Shown: positions 1 to 7,263, counted from the stretch's first letter. The stretch: DNA of 13,681 bases from Prevotellaceae bacterium (GCA_031255055.1 JAIRTG010000244.1:1-13681), one strand, 5' to 3'. Translations and numbers: made by a program. The notes: a model not told the origin generated them from the sequence alone.

Positions 1-1245
1 AACAGATTTACCTGTTTGTCTTTTGGAGAATAATGTCCATATTATTGGCAGGTAAAGCGGAACTCCTGTCAGTGCTGCCACACTGATTACCACGTTGACA
101 ATTCCGCCCATAAGAGGAATGAGGAGCGCCACAATGACAGCCAATACTCCGAAACTAATAGTTGATAAGCGCGCTACTTTTATTAAAGTGCGATCAGAGC
201 TTTTCGGGTAAAGGCGTTTGAAAATATCGTTTGTGAATACTCCCGAAGAAATGTTTAATGTAGAATTTAACGAACTTGCAGTGGCAAATATCATCCCGCC
301 GAGCATCATACCAAGCAGACCTGCAGGAAGCACTTCTTTGCACATTAACAAATAAGCGCCTTCACTCTCAAGACCAGATAAATCGGGATTTACAACTCGA
401 TAAATCATAGGCGGAAGCATCCATAACACAGGACTGATTAAATACAGCGTACCAAACAAGAACCCTACTTTTTTCGCATCTTTATCTGTCCGAACGCTTG
501 TATATCGTTGCACATACGCCCAATTTCCGCCTAAAAAGATGGCGTTGTAAATTCCGAAAGCAATGACGAAACCGAGAGTATATTCGCCGTTCAAAAAATT
601 AAAAAAAGTATCGGGAGCAGAAGAAATAAAAGTGGAGACATCGCCCACGCGCTCGAATGCCAACGGAACAACAATTAGAACAGCAACTGTAAGCACTATA
701 AATTGCAAAACATCGGTTATAACCACCGCCCACAAACCACCGATTGAAACATATAAAATACAAATTCCGCCCAATAGCAAAATGCTTTTTGCGAGAGGCA
801 GGCCCGTTGAAACTTCAACAATGCGCGCCACCGGATAAAGAAAAGAGCCCGTGGTAAACAATGAAACTAACAGAAACAAATAAGTGTATGCTTTTTGAGT
901 GCTCAACCCAAGCCTTTCGGAAATATATTGAGCAACCGTGAGTATTTTTGTTTTATGCCATTTCGCGGCAATGAATAATCCGACTGCAAAGCCTGCAAGA
1001 GCCATAGTCCATTGAATAGTCACGGAAACCCAACCCAAAGAATAAGCAATTGAACCCCACACAACAAAAGTTCCCGCCGAAAAAAATCCCATGAACAACG
1101 ACAAACCGTTAATTTGCCAAGGAACGGCTCCGCCGGCCGCGAAAAAAGATTTCATATCCTTACCGCCGGCTTTCGCGAAAGCAATTCCTGTAATAAGAAT
1201 CAGAAGGATAAAAATAAAAATGAAAATGAAATCGAGATAATGCAT
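1..1245 (-). CDS. Sodium:solute symporter (SSS family), 3' end cut off by window edge
   Basis: An open frame runs from ATG at 1245 to base 1 without a stop and gives 415 residues; an in-frame TAA at 1270-1272 lies upstream of the start. The protein is strongly hydrophobic, with many membrane segments. It has SSS-family hallmarks: a GGLWAVVITDVLQF segment (about residues 169-182), GGNWAYVQRY (about 239-248), and a Ser/Asn-rich helix with ATASSLNSTLN (about 321-331) where the family places its second sodium site. Members use the sodium gradient to import sugars, sialic acids, amino acids or similar solutes; the substrate cannot be read from sequence. Family proteins are usually 480-600 residues, so perhaps 70-180 residues lie outside the window. 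A LacI-family gene sits just upstream on the same strand and two LacI-type operators precede this gene, so a sugar or sugar derivative is the likeliest cargo (inference). Confidence 0.9.
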   Translation of the reverse strand, partial: MHYLDFIFIFIFILLILITGIAFAKAGGKDMKSFFAAGGAVPWQINGLSLFMGFFSAGTFVVWGSIAYSLGWVSVTIQWTMALAGFAVGLFIAAKWHKTKILTVAQYISERLGLSTQKAYTYLFLLVSLFTTGSFLYPVARIVEVSTGLPLAKSILLLGGICILYVSIGGLWAVVITDVLQFIVLTVAVLIVVPLAFERVGDVSTFISSAPDTFFNFLNGEYTLGFVIAFGIYNAIFLGGNWAYVQRYTSVRTDKDAKKVGFLFGTLYLISPVLWMLPPMIYRVVNPDLSGLESEGAYLLMCKEVLPAGLLGMMLGGMIFATASSLNSTLNISSGVFTNDIFKRLYPKSSDRTLIKVARLSTISFGVLAVIVALLIPLMGGIVNVVISVAALTGVPLYLPIIWTLFSKRQTGKSV

Positions 1246-1272
1246 TTTTACGGTATTGATTTGATTCTGTTA

Positions 1273-1300
1273 ATGCAAATGTAAGATACTATATTTGCAT
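1273..1300. promoter_or_regulatory. Inverted repeat with a promoter-like box upstream of the symporter
   Basis: Perfect 8-base arms ATGCAAAT (1273-1280) and ATTTGCAT (1293-1300) are separated by 12 bases. The left arm overlaps TACATTTG on the minus strand (1283 to 1276), a match to the Bacteroidota -7 consensus TAnnTTTG, which would start transcription about 25 bases before the symporter ATG. No convincing TTTG -33 element is seen. The region is AT-rich, so chance matches are possible. Confidence 0.4.
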
Positions 1301-1327
1301 GTCGATTTTATGAAATGTTATTTTCGC

Positions 1328-1339
1328 GTAAACGTTTAC
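1328..1339. promoter_or_regulatory. LacI-family operator 1 (proximal)
   Basis: A perfect 12-base palindrome, GTAAACGTTTAC, has a central CG step. This is the classic shape of LacI/PurR/CcpA-family operators, in which the hinge helix inserts a leucine at the central CG. It lies 83 bases upstream of the symporter start and is centred 54 bases upstream of the centre of the TACATTTG box. The LacI-family protein encoded at 1546-2571 is the obvious candidate to bind it. Confidence 0.75.
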
Positions 1340-1432
1340 ATTTTACAAATACATTCCAAAATAAATGAAAGCGCATGGCTTCAAAATAAAATAAATATCT
1401 AATAAATAGAATATTATTTTAATACTACAGTG

Positions 1433-1440
1433 CAAATATA
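1433..1440 (-). promoter_or_regulatory. Candidate distal -7 box TATATTTG for the symporter
   Basis: The minus strand reads TATATTTG, a full match to TAnnTTTG. It lies about 190 bases upstream of the symporter start and is centred 53 bases downstream of operator 2. No clear -33 element is visible. The rest of 1246-1545 is AT-rich and shows no open frame worth calling. Confidence 0.3.
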
Positions 1441-1482
1441 AAATAGAAAGATAGTGCTTTTGTAAGTAAAATAGGATTTTCC

Positions 1483-1496
1483 CGTAAACGTTTACG
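1483..1496. promoter_or_regulatory. LacI-family operator 2 (distal)
   Basis: A perfect 14-base palindrome, CGTAAACGTTTACG, shares its 12-base core with operator 1. It sits 49 bases beyond the lacI-family stop codon, between that gene and the symporter. The two operator centres are 156 bases apart, close to 15 helical turns, which would suit a looped complex bridged by a LacI-type protein (inference). Confidence 0.78.
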
Positions 1497-1545
1497 AAAA
1501 TTGGAAATATTCGAATAAAAGAGAAAATTGAAAGATGATGGATTT

Positions 1546-2571
1546 TTATTTCGGTCGTTTGTGAACGGGAATGGAGGAGTTGCGGATATTCAATTTAGCA
1601 TCGAGAATAATTGTTTCGGTAGGAGTATCGAAATTTTTTATTTGTTTTAGTAATGTTTCCGCCGCAATCCGTCCGATTTCAAACGTAGGTTGGGAAACGC
1701 TTGTCAATTCCATTATTTTTCCGATAGGCGATTCGGAAAAGCCGACAACTGCAATATCTTCAGGAACTTTCAGTCCTCTTTTTTTCAGTTCGAGCATACT
1801 GCCCACCGCGATAGGATCGTTTATCGCAAAAATAGCATCAGGTTTTTCTTTCAAATTCATCAAGAGATCAATTCCTGCTTTTGCTCTATCCTGTTGAATA
1901 CCGACATACATAATCAATCGCTCTTGAATAGGAATATCATATGCCTGAAGTGCGTCTAAATAACCTTGCAGGCGTCGCTTTGTTACTGACAAATGCTCAT
2001 TTCCTGCCAAATGGGCAATTTTCCTATAACCGCATTTTATTAAATGTTCTACTGCCTTAAACGCCCATTTTCTGTCATCAATGATTACTTGACTTGCACG
2101 TAATTCAGGCAAAATACGATTTACAAAAACGATTGGCATTTGTTCGTTTATCAAACGTTCATACAAATCCAAGTTTTTAGATTCTTTGGCTACGGAAACA
2201 ATCAACCCTTCGACCATGCTTTCTTCAAGCATCTCAATATTTTTGCGTTCAAGTGTTGAAGATTCGTTTGATTGGCAGATTAAAACCTGATAGCCTTCTT
2301 TATTTACCACCTCTTGTATTCCGATTATTATCTCAGGAAAAAAGAATGTAATAAATTCGGGAACAACTACACCGATCATATTATTCCTTCTTTTCAACAG
2401 ATTTCGCGCTTGGATATTGGGTTTGTAACGCAATTCCTTAGCCTTTGCCAAAACCTTTGCTCTTGTTTCCGGATGTATTTCATGACTGCCATTCAATGCT
2501 CTCGAGACCGTTGCAATTGAAATTCCAAGCGCTTTGGCTAAATCTTTTATTGTGGTTTTTGAAGAGGACAT
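1546..2571 (-). CDS. LacI-family transcriptional regulator
   Basis: A 341-residue protein of normal family length. The N-terminal helix-turn-helix (about residues 7-26) includes IKDLAKALGISIATVSRALNG, followed by a hinge helix with KPNIQARNLL (about 50-59). A periplasmic-binding-protein-like sugar domain then runs to the C-terminus, with the typical segments MIGVVVPEF, VEGLIVS, PDAIFAINDPIAVG and IAVVGFSE. Such proteins bind palindromes with a central CG and release or change binding when a sugar or sugar phosphate is bound. Two such palindromes lie downstream, in front of the symporter, which points to local control of uptake. No copy of that palindrome is seen at this gene's own promoter, so self-control through the same site is not supported. 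The start at 2571 places the HTH at the usual distance from the N-terminus. The effector is unknown. Confidence 0.93.
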   Translation of the reverse strand: MSSSKTTIKDLAKALGISIATVSRALNGSHEIHPETRAKVLAKAKELRYKPNIQARNLLKRRNNMIGVVVPEFITFFFPEIIIGIQEVVNKEGYQVLICQSNESSTLERKNIEMLEESMVEGLIVSVAKESKNLDLYERLINEQMPIVFVNRILPELRASQVIIDDRKWAFKAVEHLIKCGYRKIAHLAGNEHLSVTKRRLQGYLDALQAYDIPIQERLIMYVGIQQDRAKAGIDLLMNLKEKPDAIFAINDPIAVGSMLELKKRGLKVPEDIAVVGFSESPIGKIMELTSVSQPTFEIGRIAAETLLKQIKNFDTPTETIILDAKLNIRNSSIPVHKRPK

Positions 2572-2611
2572 ATCACATTATAATTATGATGATTAAAAAT
2601 CATTAGTACAA

Positions 2612-2642
2612 AGTGCAAGCTTCTATATATAAAGTTTGCACT
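2612..2642 (-). promoter_or_regulatory. Leader hairpin in the lacI-family 5' region
   Basis: An 11-base-pair stem (2612-2622 with 2632-2642, one G-U pair) closes a 9-base AT loop. It lies between the promoter-like box at 2673-2680 and the start codon at 2571, so it would be in the untranslated leader of the regulator mRNA, or could be a DNA palindrome bound by a protein. I recognise no known riboswitch. Confidence 0.4.
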
Positions 2643-2672
2643 AACTTTAAATGTTTAGTTATCTATAATTTG

Positions 2673-2680
2673 CAAAAGTA
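2673..2680 (-). promoter_or_regulatory. -7 box TACTTTTG of the lacI-family gene
   Basis: The minus strand reads TACTTTTGCA, the same word found before coaBC, bamD and the polyprenyl synthetase in this window. It predicts a leader of roughly 95 bases before the ATG at 2571. The -33 element is not clear. Confidence 0.5.
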
Positions 2681-2837
2681 AAAATAATTTTGAAATTTTG
2701 AACTTGAAAGTTTAGCAGACAAAATGTTGTCCAAGCCTGATAAAACAAGACTTTTTAATTCATTTCTAAATCATTACTTATTTTTATTCGATAAAAGATA
2801 ATTTATTGAAGTAAAAATGTTTAGGATAAAATAGTCA

Positions 2838-2916
2838 GATCCCGCCGGGGTCACAAGCTGAAACGACAGTTTCAGACACAACTAAAAAGCCATTCTAAAT
2901 TCGTCGGTTTAGAGTG
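2838..2916. other. Cluster of three stem-loops in a gene-free stretch
   Basis: Three stem-loops follow each other: 2838-2852 (GATCCC/GGGGTC, one G-U, loop GCC), 2858-2875 (CTGAAAC/GTTTCAG, 4-base loop), and 2891-2916 (9-base-pair stem with one G-U, 8-base loop). No open frame covers them. The surrounding 2681-3000 is otherwise AT-rich with nothing else recognisable. They could be part of a small RNA, an old mobile-element end, or chance. The function is unknown. Confidence 0.35.
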
Positions 2917-2999
2917 ATTTCTGGAGATTTTATGACACACCTTGACAAAATTCAAAGAAACTCTTCTTGAAAAACAATAGAGATAAATACAAATAAATA

Positions 3000-3026
3000 G
3001 AGGTTGAAAACCATTCTTTCAACTTC
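3000..3026. terminator. Possible terminator-like hairpin downstream of recN
   Basis: A 10-base-pair stem (3000-3009 with 3017-3026, one G-U pair) has a 7-base loop. Read on the minus strand, which is the recN direction, it is followed by a T-rich run, TATTTATTTG. It lies about 285 bases past the recN stop, so it may end the coaBC-porD-recN transcript. The long distance and imperfect T-tract keep this tentative. Confidence 0.3.
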
Positions 3027-3077
3027 CAAAAAAATCTATTTTCGCGCGATTTTTGGCATCATTACCCCATTTACTGA

Positions 3078-3180
3078 ATGACCCTGTTCCCAGTGGGGGC
3101 CTCTCCAAAGGAGGCTGTGGGGTTCCCTCTGGGCTGCTTCCCCCGCGCTGCGGCTACGCCTTGCAAGGGGTTATCCGGAT
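3078..3180. other. GC-rich intergenic patch, no gene
   Basis: This stretch is clearly richer in G and C than its AT-rich surroundings and contains runs of C and G and short hairpins, such as GCCTC (3099-3103) with GAGGC (3111-3115). Overlapping short frames exist on both strands, but none looks like a protein. It recalls the GC-rich repeat modules at 8712 and 13518 in style, but I cannot align it convincingly to them. It may be a different repeat family or a decayed copy. Confidence 0.35.
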
Positions 3181-3182
3181 GT

Positions 3183-3276
3183 GGCTGTCTCAAAAGGGTC
3201 AAGATTCCACATTCACTCCTTTCGCAAGTATCTGTAGAAAGGGTAAAAGTCATAAAAAATGACTTTCGATACAGCC
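3183..3276. mobile_element. 94-base MITE-like element or transposon-end remnant
   Basis: The left end GGCTGTCTCAAAA (3183-3195) and the reverse complement of the right end, GGCTGTATCGAAA (3276-3264), match at 11 of 13 positions and so form terminal inverted repeats. The inside contains an 8-base-pair hairpin (3246-3253 with 3259-3266, loop AAAAA) and no gene. GGCTGTCTCAAAA resembles ends of some insertion sequences of Bacteroidota as I remember them; no transposase is present here. I see no clear target-site duplication. Confidence 0.4.
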
Positions 3277-3281
3277 TCATT

Positions 3282-3323
3282 GCCCCGTAATTTACTAATA
3301 ATCATTAAACACTAATCACTATT
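3282..3323 (-). repeat. Partial copy C of the dispersed composite repeat, overlapping the recN stop
   Basis: This fragment shares CACTAATCAC (3310-3319), TAAACACTAA (3306-3315) and GCCCCGTAA (3282-3290) with copies A and B further right. It covers the last codons and TAG stop of recN (3312-3314). Relative to its gene it is turned the opposite way to copies A and B: the AT-rich words touch the gene and the GCCCCGTAA word is farther away. Confidence 0.45.
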
Positions 3324-4973
3324 TTTCAGCATTTCCTTCGCGGTGTTTAGGGCAGCGTCGGTGATGGTTTTTCCGCTCAACATGGCTGCGATTTCGTGTT
3401 GTCGTTCGCTTTCCGTCAGTCGGATGATGCGGGTTTCGGTCTCGGCACTGTGCTCATCTTTGTACACGCGGTAGTGATGGCGGCCTTTGGCGGCTATCTG
3501 CGGCAAATGGGTGATGGTGAGCACTTGTATGTCTTTTCCGATTTGTTGCATAATGTCTCCCATCCGGTGCGCTATTTCGCCCGAAACGCCTGTGTCAATT
3601 TCGTCGAAAATGATGGTGGGCAACCCCGATTTATGGGCTATCATGGCTTTGATAGAAAGCATCAGGCGTGATATTTCTCCGCCCGAAGCGATTTGCGCAA
3701 TCGGCTGCACCGAACGGTTTTTGTTTGCCGAAAAAAGGAAACTGATTTCATCCCTGCCGTTTTCGGTGTAGCCGGGCAAATTGTGTATGTCGATTTTGAA
3801 TTGGATATTCGGAATGCCTAATTTCACCAATTGGTTGATCAGGTACTCCTCAATGGCTCCAAAAGCGCTCTTCCGGCTGTCGGAAAGTGATGCGGCTTTG
3901 TTTTCTACTTCAAGCTGCTTTTCCGAAAGCCTTTTTTCCAACGCTTCTATTTCTTCATCGAACGATTCGATTCGCAGCAAATCCACCGAAAACCGTTCTT
4001 TTAACTCAAGCAGTCCGGCAACACTTGCAACTTTGTACTTTTGCTGAAGACTGTAGATATTGTTCAGCCGTTCGTTTATCTGTAATAGACGTTCGGGGTC
4101 AAAGGCAATCCGTTCTTCGTAAGCCGCCATTTCGTCGGCTACATCTTTTAATTCGATATAGCTCGAATAGAGCCGTTCGTACCACGATTTCGCTTCTGAG
4201 GCGTAGTTTTGCACTTTGTTCACGGCATTGTAACTTTCCCGCAACAGCGAAAGGTTCATCTGCTCATCGGTAAGCAAATGTACGGCCCTGTGCAATTCCG
4301 TTTTAATTTCTTCGGCATGGTTGAGCAATCGCTGTTCCTGTTCCAGTTCTTCCTGTTCGCCCTCCGACAGTCGGGCGTTTTCGAGCTGTTCGTACTGAAA
4401 CCGGATGTAATCGGCGTCTTTCAACTGCTTTTCGGCTGTCTTTTTCAACGTTTTCAACTCGTCATCCAACTTGCGCCAGTCGAAATAGGACTGCCGATAA
4501 TCATTTAGTACGGCTGCATTTTTAGCGTAGATATCGACGATGTTCAACTGGTATAATTCATCGGAAAGCAACAGGTTTTCGTGTTGCGAATGAATGTCGA
4601 TGAGCCGCAAACTCAAATCGCGCAACACATTGAGCGAAACAGGCGAATCGTTTACAAATGCCCGCGATTTACCCGCGGCAGTCAACTCGCGTCGGATAAT
4701 GCAGTTTTTCTCGTCGAAGTCGAGCGCGTTTTTCTCAAAAAAATCGCGCAGGGCATGGTTCCGAATATCAAATTCGGCTTCAATCACACATTTTTCCGTA
4801 CCTTCTTTTATCAGTTTTATCTCGGCTCGCTGCCCCAATATCAGCGAAAGCGCCCCGATGATGATTGATTTTCCCGCTCCTGTTTCACCCGTGATGACGG
4901 AAAATCCCGCATCAAACGCAATGTTTAATTCGGAAATCAGGGCATAATTCAAGACATAAAGTGATTTGAGCAT
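3312..4973 (-). CDS. recN: DNA repair protein RecN
   Basis: A 553-residue SMC-like ATPase of normal RecN length. RecN acts in the cytoplasm at double-strand breaks, holding or bringing together DNA during RecA-dependent recombination. Visible motifs are Walker A GETGAGKS (29-36), an ABC signature with SGGE (430-433), Walker B TIIFDEIDTG (453-462) and the switch-histidine segment ITHLPQ (His489). The charged, helical middle (about 150-380) is the expected coiled-coil arm. It is the last gene of a coaBC-porD-recN run and starts 36 bases after the porD-like stop, with no promoter apparent in between. The final codons and TAG stop are formed by sequence belonging to a dispersed intergenic repeat, so the last two or three residues (NSD) may not be ancestral. 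Confidence 0.96.
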   Translation of the reverse strand: MLKSLYVLNYALISELNIAFDAGFSVITGETGAGKSIIIGALSLILGQRAEIKLIKEGTEKCVIEAEFDIRNHALRDFFEKNALDFDEKNCIIRRELTAAGKSRAFVNDSPVSLNVLRDLSLRLIDIHSQHENLLLSDELYQLNIVDIYAKNAAVLNDYRQSYFDWRKLDDELKTLKKTAEKQLKDADYIRFQYEQLENARLSEGEQEELEQEQRLLNHAEEIKTELHRAVHLLTDEQMNLSLLRESYNAVNKVQNYASEAKSWYERLYSSYIELKDVADEMAAYEERIAFDPERLLQINERLNNIYSLQQKYKVASVAGLLELKERFSVDLLRIESFDEEIEALEKRLSEKQLEVENKAASLSDSRKSAFGAIEEYLINQLVKLGIPNIQFKIDIHNLPGYTENGRDEISFLFSANKNRSVQPIAQIASGGEISRLMLSIKAMIAHKSGLPTIIFDEIDTGVSGEIAHRMGDIMQQIGKDIQVLTITHLPQIAAKGRHHYRVYKDEHSAETETRIIRLTESERQHEIAAMLSGKTITDAALNTAKEMLKNSD

Positions 4974-5009
4974 TTGAGTCTGTTTTGCTTCGTTGGTGTT
5001 CGATGAGAA

Positions 5010-5906
5010 TTAGTTTTTCAGAATGGCTTCGTATCGTGCCGAATTTGTCGGACTTATGTCGCTCAATATCTCGACGGCGTCTTTTTTCTCTTGTTCGGTT
5101 GCTGAGGAAAAGATGTTGATCAATTCGTCGTTTTTTGCGTCCAGAAAGGAGGATACGACTATGGCCGAAGGACGGGCGCGATTTGCTTCGCGAAGAAGAG
5201 GAAGTCCTGCCGCAATTCGGGCACGGGCATTCCCGATATTGATCGAAAATTCGTCGAGACCGAGCCGGTGATATTCGTAAAAGAAGTTCCTGTATTTTTT
5301 AAATGCTTCGTCCGTCAAATTGCTGATGAGCGCATATCTGTTGCGGCTGTCTTCAAAGGCTTTCCAGCCGGAATAGTCGCTCGACTGCGCCATGTTTACA
5401 ATGTTTTCGGCTGCCTGAAAATAGGGCGTGCCGCCCAGACGCGCAAATGAATCCATGTCGTAACCGATGATGATGTAGACGTAGTAGGTCAAAATGGCGG
5501 TCAGGTTGGAGGCTATGAAACTCTGGTTGGCTTCCAACTGGTCGAACTGCCCGAACTGAAACGAGATGTTATTGTCTCTGAAATTGAATAAAGTGGTGTA
5601 GTAACTCGAATTGTATACCGGACGGCGTGCCTGTATCGTTAATTCGCCGTTGAAATTTTCGCCGTCGATGCTTTTAAAGATGAAGTTCATCGTACATTCA
5701 ATGCGTTCCTGAGCCGTATATGCCATTTCGGTCCATCTGCGGTTGTTCACAAATTCGGTCATGGCTGTTTGAAGCGAATTGATTAGATCGGCGTTGGCGC
5801 CCTGAACCATGTCGGCATTTATCTGCACGTTGCAATTCAGTTCTTGTGCATGGCCACTGCTTAGAAAAGCAAGCGAGGTGATGAGTGTGAGGATGAGTTT
5901 TTTCAT
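5010..5906 (-). CDS. porD: DUF4835 family exported protein (PorD-like)
   Basis: A 298-residue protein with a clear Sec signal peptide: MKK, a hydrophobic stretch, then a likely cut after GHA at residue 20, giving QELNC. The mature part begins with the family's characteristic ELNCNVQINADMVQG segment, followed by FVNNRRWTE and QARRPVYNSSYYTTLFNF. From memory this is the DUF4835 family, which some annotation pipelines call PorD, a type IX secretion protein; the name is less certain than the family. It lies between coaBC (22 bases upstream) and recN (36 bases downstream) and is probably co-transcribed with both. Its role would be in the periplasm or at the outer membrane. No catalytic motif is visible. 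If the PorD name is right, the organism has a type IX secretion system. Confidence 0.85.
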   Translation of the reverse strand: MKKLILTLITSLAFLSSGHAQELNCNVQINADMVQGANADLINSLQTAMTEFVNNRRWTEMAYTAQERIECTMNFIFKSIDGENFNGELTIQARRPVYNSSYYTTLFNFRDNNISFQFGQFDQLEANQSFIASNLTAILTYYVYIIIGYDMDSFARLGGTPYFQAAENIVNMAQSSDYSGWKAFEDSRNRYALISNLTDEAFKKYRNFFYEYHRLGLDEFSINIGNARARIAAGLPLLREANRARPSAIVVSSFLDAKNDELINIFSSATEQEKKDAVEILSDISPTNSARYEAILKN

Positions 5907-5928
5907 CTGTTGCTGTTATTTTCGGTTG

Positions 5929-7122
5929 TCAAATGATGTTTTCCAGTTCTCTGATAATGTCTTCGGCGACGGCTGTTTTCGATTTTAGATCGAATGATTT
6001 TTTTGTTCCGTTATGTGCCAGAATCGTGATTTTGTTTGTGTCGAAGCCGAAGCCCGCCTTTTCGTCCTTCAACGAATTTAATATGATAAAATCAAAATTT
6101 TTCCGCTTCATTTTGTCGGCGGCATTTTTTTCTTCATCCGAAGTTTCCAGCGCAAAGCCTACGATGCGCTGTGATGTTTTTTTCATTTTACCCAAATCGG
6201 CGGCAATATCTGCTGTCGGTTCCAATGTTATGTGCAGGTTTTCCGTTCCTCGTTTGAGCTTGGTTTCGGCCGCTTTTGTCGGCTTGAAATCCGCCACCGC
6301 TGCGCAGAGGATGGCCGCATCGCTTTCGGGGAAGTGTTTCACCGTAGCCTGATACATTTCGTCTGTTGAGTGTACGTTTATCCGTCGGATCGTTTTGTGT
6401 GATAGCTCCAATGCCACCGGACCCGCAATCAGCACGACTTCTGCGCCTTTTTGTGCGCATCTTTCGGCCAGAGCAAAGCCCATTTTCCCCGATGAATAAT
6501 TTCCGATAAAACGAACAGGGTCTATCTTTTCGTATGTAGGGCCTGCCGTAAGCAGTATTTTTTTATTTTTCAATGTTTTCTCGGTGAAAAAGTCGTCCAG
6601 TTCCCGCACAATATTTTCCGGTTCTTCCATACGTCCTTTTCCGTCCAGTCCGCTTGCCAATTCTCCCGAAGCCGGTGCGATGATCGAATTTCCGCAGGAA
6701 CGCAGTGTTTGCAGATTGTGTTGGGTGGCAACATGTGCGTACATGTCCAAATCCATAGCGGGCGCTACGAAAACGGGACATTTGGCCGAAAGATATGTCG
6801 TCAGCAGTAAATTGTCGGCGATACCGTTTGCCATTTTCCCGATGGTGTTGGCGGTGGCCGGCGCGATAAGATAGGCGTCGGCCCACAATCCGAGACTGAC
6901 ATGGCTGTTCCAATTTCCGTTAGTCGGATCGAAAAAATCGACCAGAATGGGATGCTTGGCCAACGTAGCCAACGTCAACGGCGAGATGAATTCTTTTGCC
7001 GGCGGCGTCATGATCACGCGCACTTCGGCACCTGACTTTATCAGCAGTCGAATCAAATTGGCTGCTTTGTAGGCCGCGATACTTCCTGTAACTCCTAAAA
7101 GAATGTTTTTACCTTTTAACAT
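5929..7122 (-). CDS. coaBC: Bifunctional CoaBC (phosphopantothenoylcysteine decarboxylase / phosphopantothenate-cysteine ligase)
   Basis: A 397-residue two-domain enzyme that makes 4'-phosphopantetheine for coenzyme A: the CoaB half joins cysteine to phosphopantothenate and the FMN-dependent CoaC half decarboxylates the product. The CoaC half (about 1-180) shows GVTGSIAAYKA, the catalytic histidine His74 in SHVSLG, APATANTIGKMANGIADN, and the substrate motif PAMDLDMY (121-128). At the position where the E. coli enzyme has its active-site cysteine (Cys158, in ACGDVG), this protein has Ser157 (ASGLDG). The CoaB half (about 187-397) shows AGPTYEKIDPVRFIGNYSSGKMG, AAVADFKP (274-281), a lysine-rich KLKRG loop and GFALET. 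It is first in the coaBC-porD-recN run, 26 bases after its promoter-like box. Confidence 0.96.
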   Translation of the reverse strand: MLKGKNILLGVTGSIAAYKAANLIRLLIKSGAEVRVIMTPPAKEFISPLTLATLAKHPILVDFFDPTNGNWNSHVSLGLWADAYLIAPATANTIGKMANGIADNLLLTTYLSAKCPVFVAPAMDLDMYAHVATQHNLQTLRSCGNSIIAPASGELASGLDGKGRMEEPENIVRELDDFFTEKTLKNKKILLTAGPTYEKIDPVRFIGNYSSGKMGFALAERCAQKGAEVVLIAGPVALELSHKTIRRINVHSTDEMYQATVKHFPESDAAILCAAVADFKPTKAAETKLKRGTENLHITLEPTADIAADLGKMKKTSQRIVGFALETSDEEKNAADKMKRKNFDFIILNSLKDEKAGFGFDTNKITILAHNGTKKSFDLKSKTAVAEDIIRELENII

Positions 7123-7147
7123 CTGCTTTGTTCAAATACGTGAGGCG

Positions 7148-7155
7148 CAAAAGTA
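7148..7155 (-). promoter_or_regulatory. -7 box TACTTTTG of the coaBC operon
   Basis: The minus strand reads TACTTTTGCG, a full TAnnTTTG match. It lies 26 bases upstream of the coaBC ATG and just after the rpoZ terminator. No good TTTG -33 element is found at the expected spacing. Confidence 0.55.
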
Positions 7156-7183
7156 CAAAAATGAATCGAAACTTATATAAAAA

Positions 7184-7227
7184 GAAAGAATACCAAACTC
7201 TCTACGGAAGAGAGATGATATTCTTTC
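7184..7227 (-). terminator. Rho-independent terminator of bamD-rpoZ
   Basis: A two-tier hairpin has outer arms GAAAGAATA (7184-7192) and TATTCTTTC (7219-7227). Inside them, CTCTCT (7198-7203) pairs with AGAGAG (7209-7214) around a 5-base loop. On the minus strand it is followed by a T-rich run, CTTTTTATATAAG. It lies 37 bases past the rpoZ stop and before the coaBC promoter box, so it separates the two transcription units. Confidence 0.75.
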
Positions 7228-7263
7228 AGCTACTTTGAAATTAAATGAAATAAAAAAATATGG

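Noticed and set aside
563..838. Plus-strand frame inside the symporter gene
   Set aside because: It is the opposite-strand shadow of a clear membrane-transporter frame with family motifs.
3053..3290. Three overlapping short frames on both strands in the GC-rich patch
   Set aside because: Low-complexity Gly/Pro/Cys-rich translations with no domain, overlapping one another and repeat-like DNA; open only because the patch is GC-rich.
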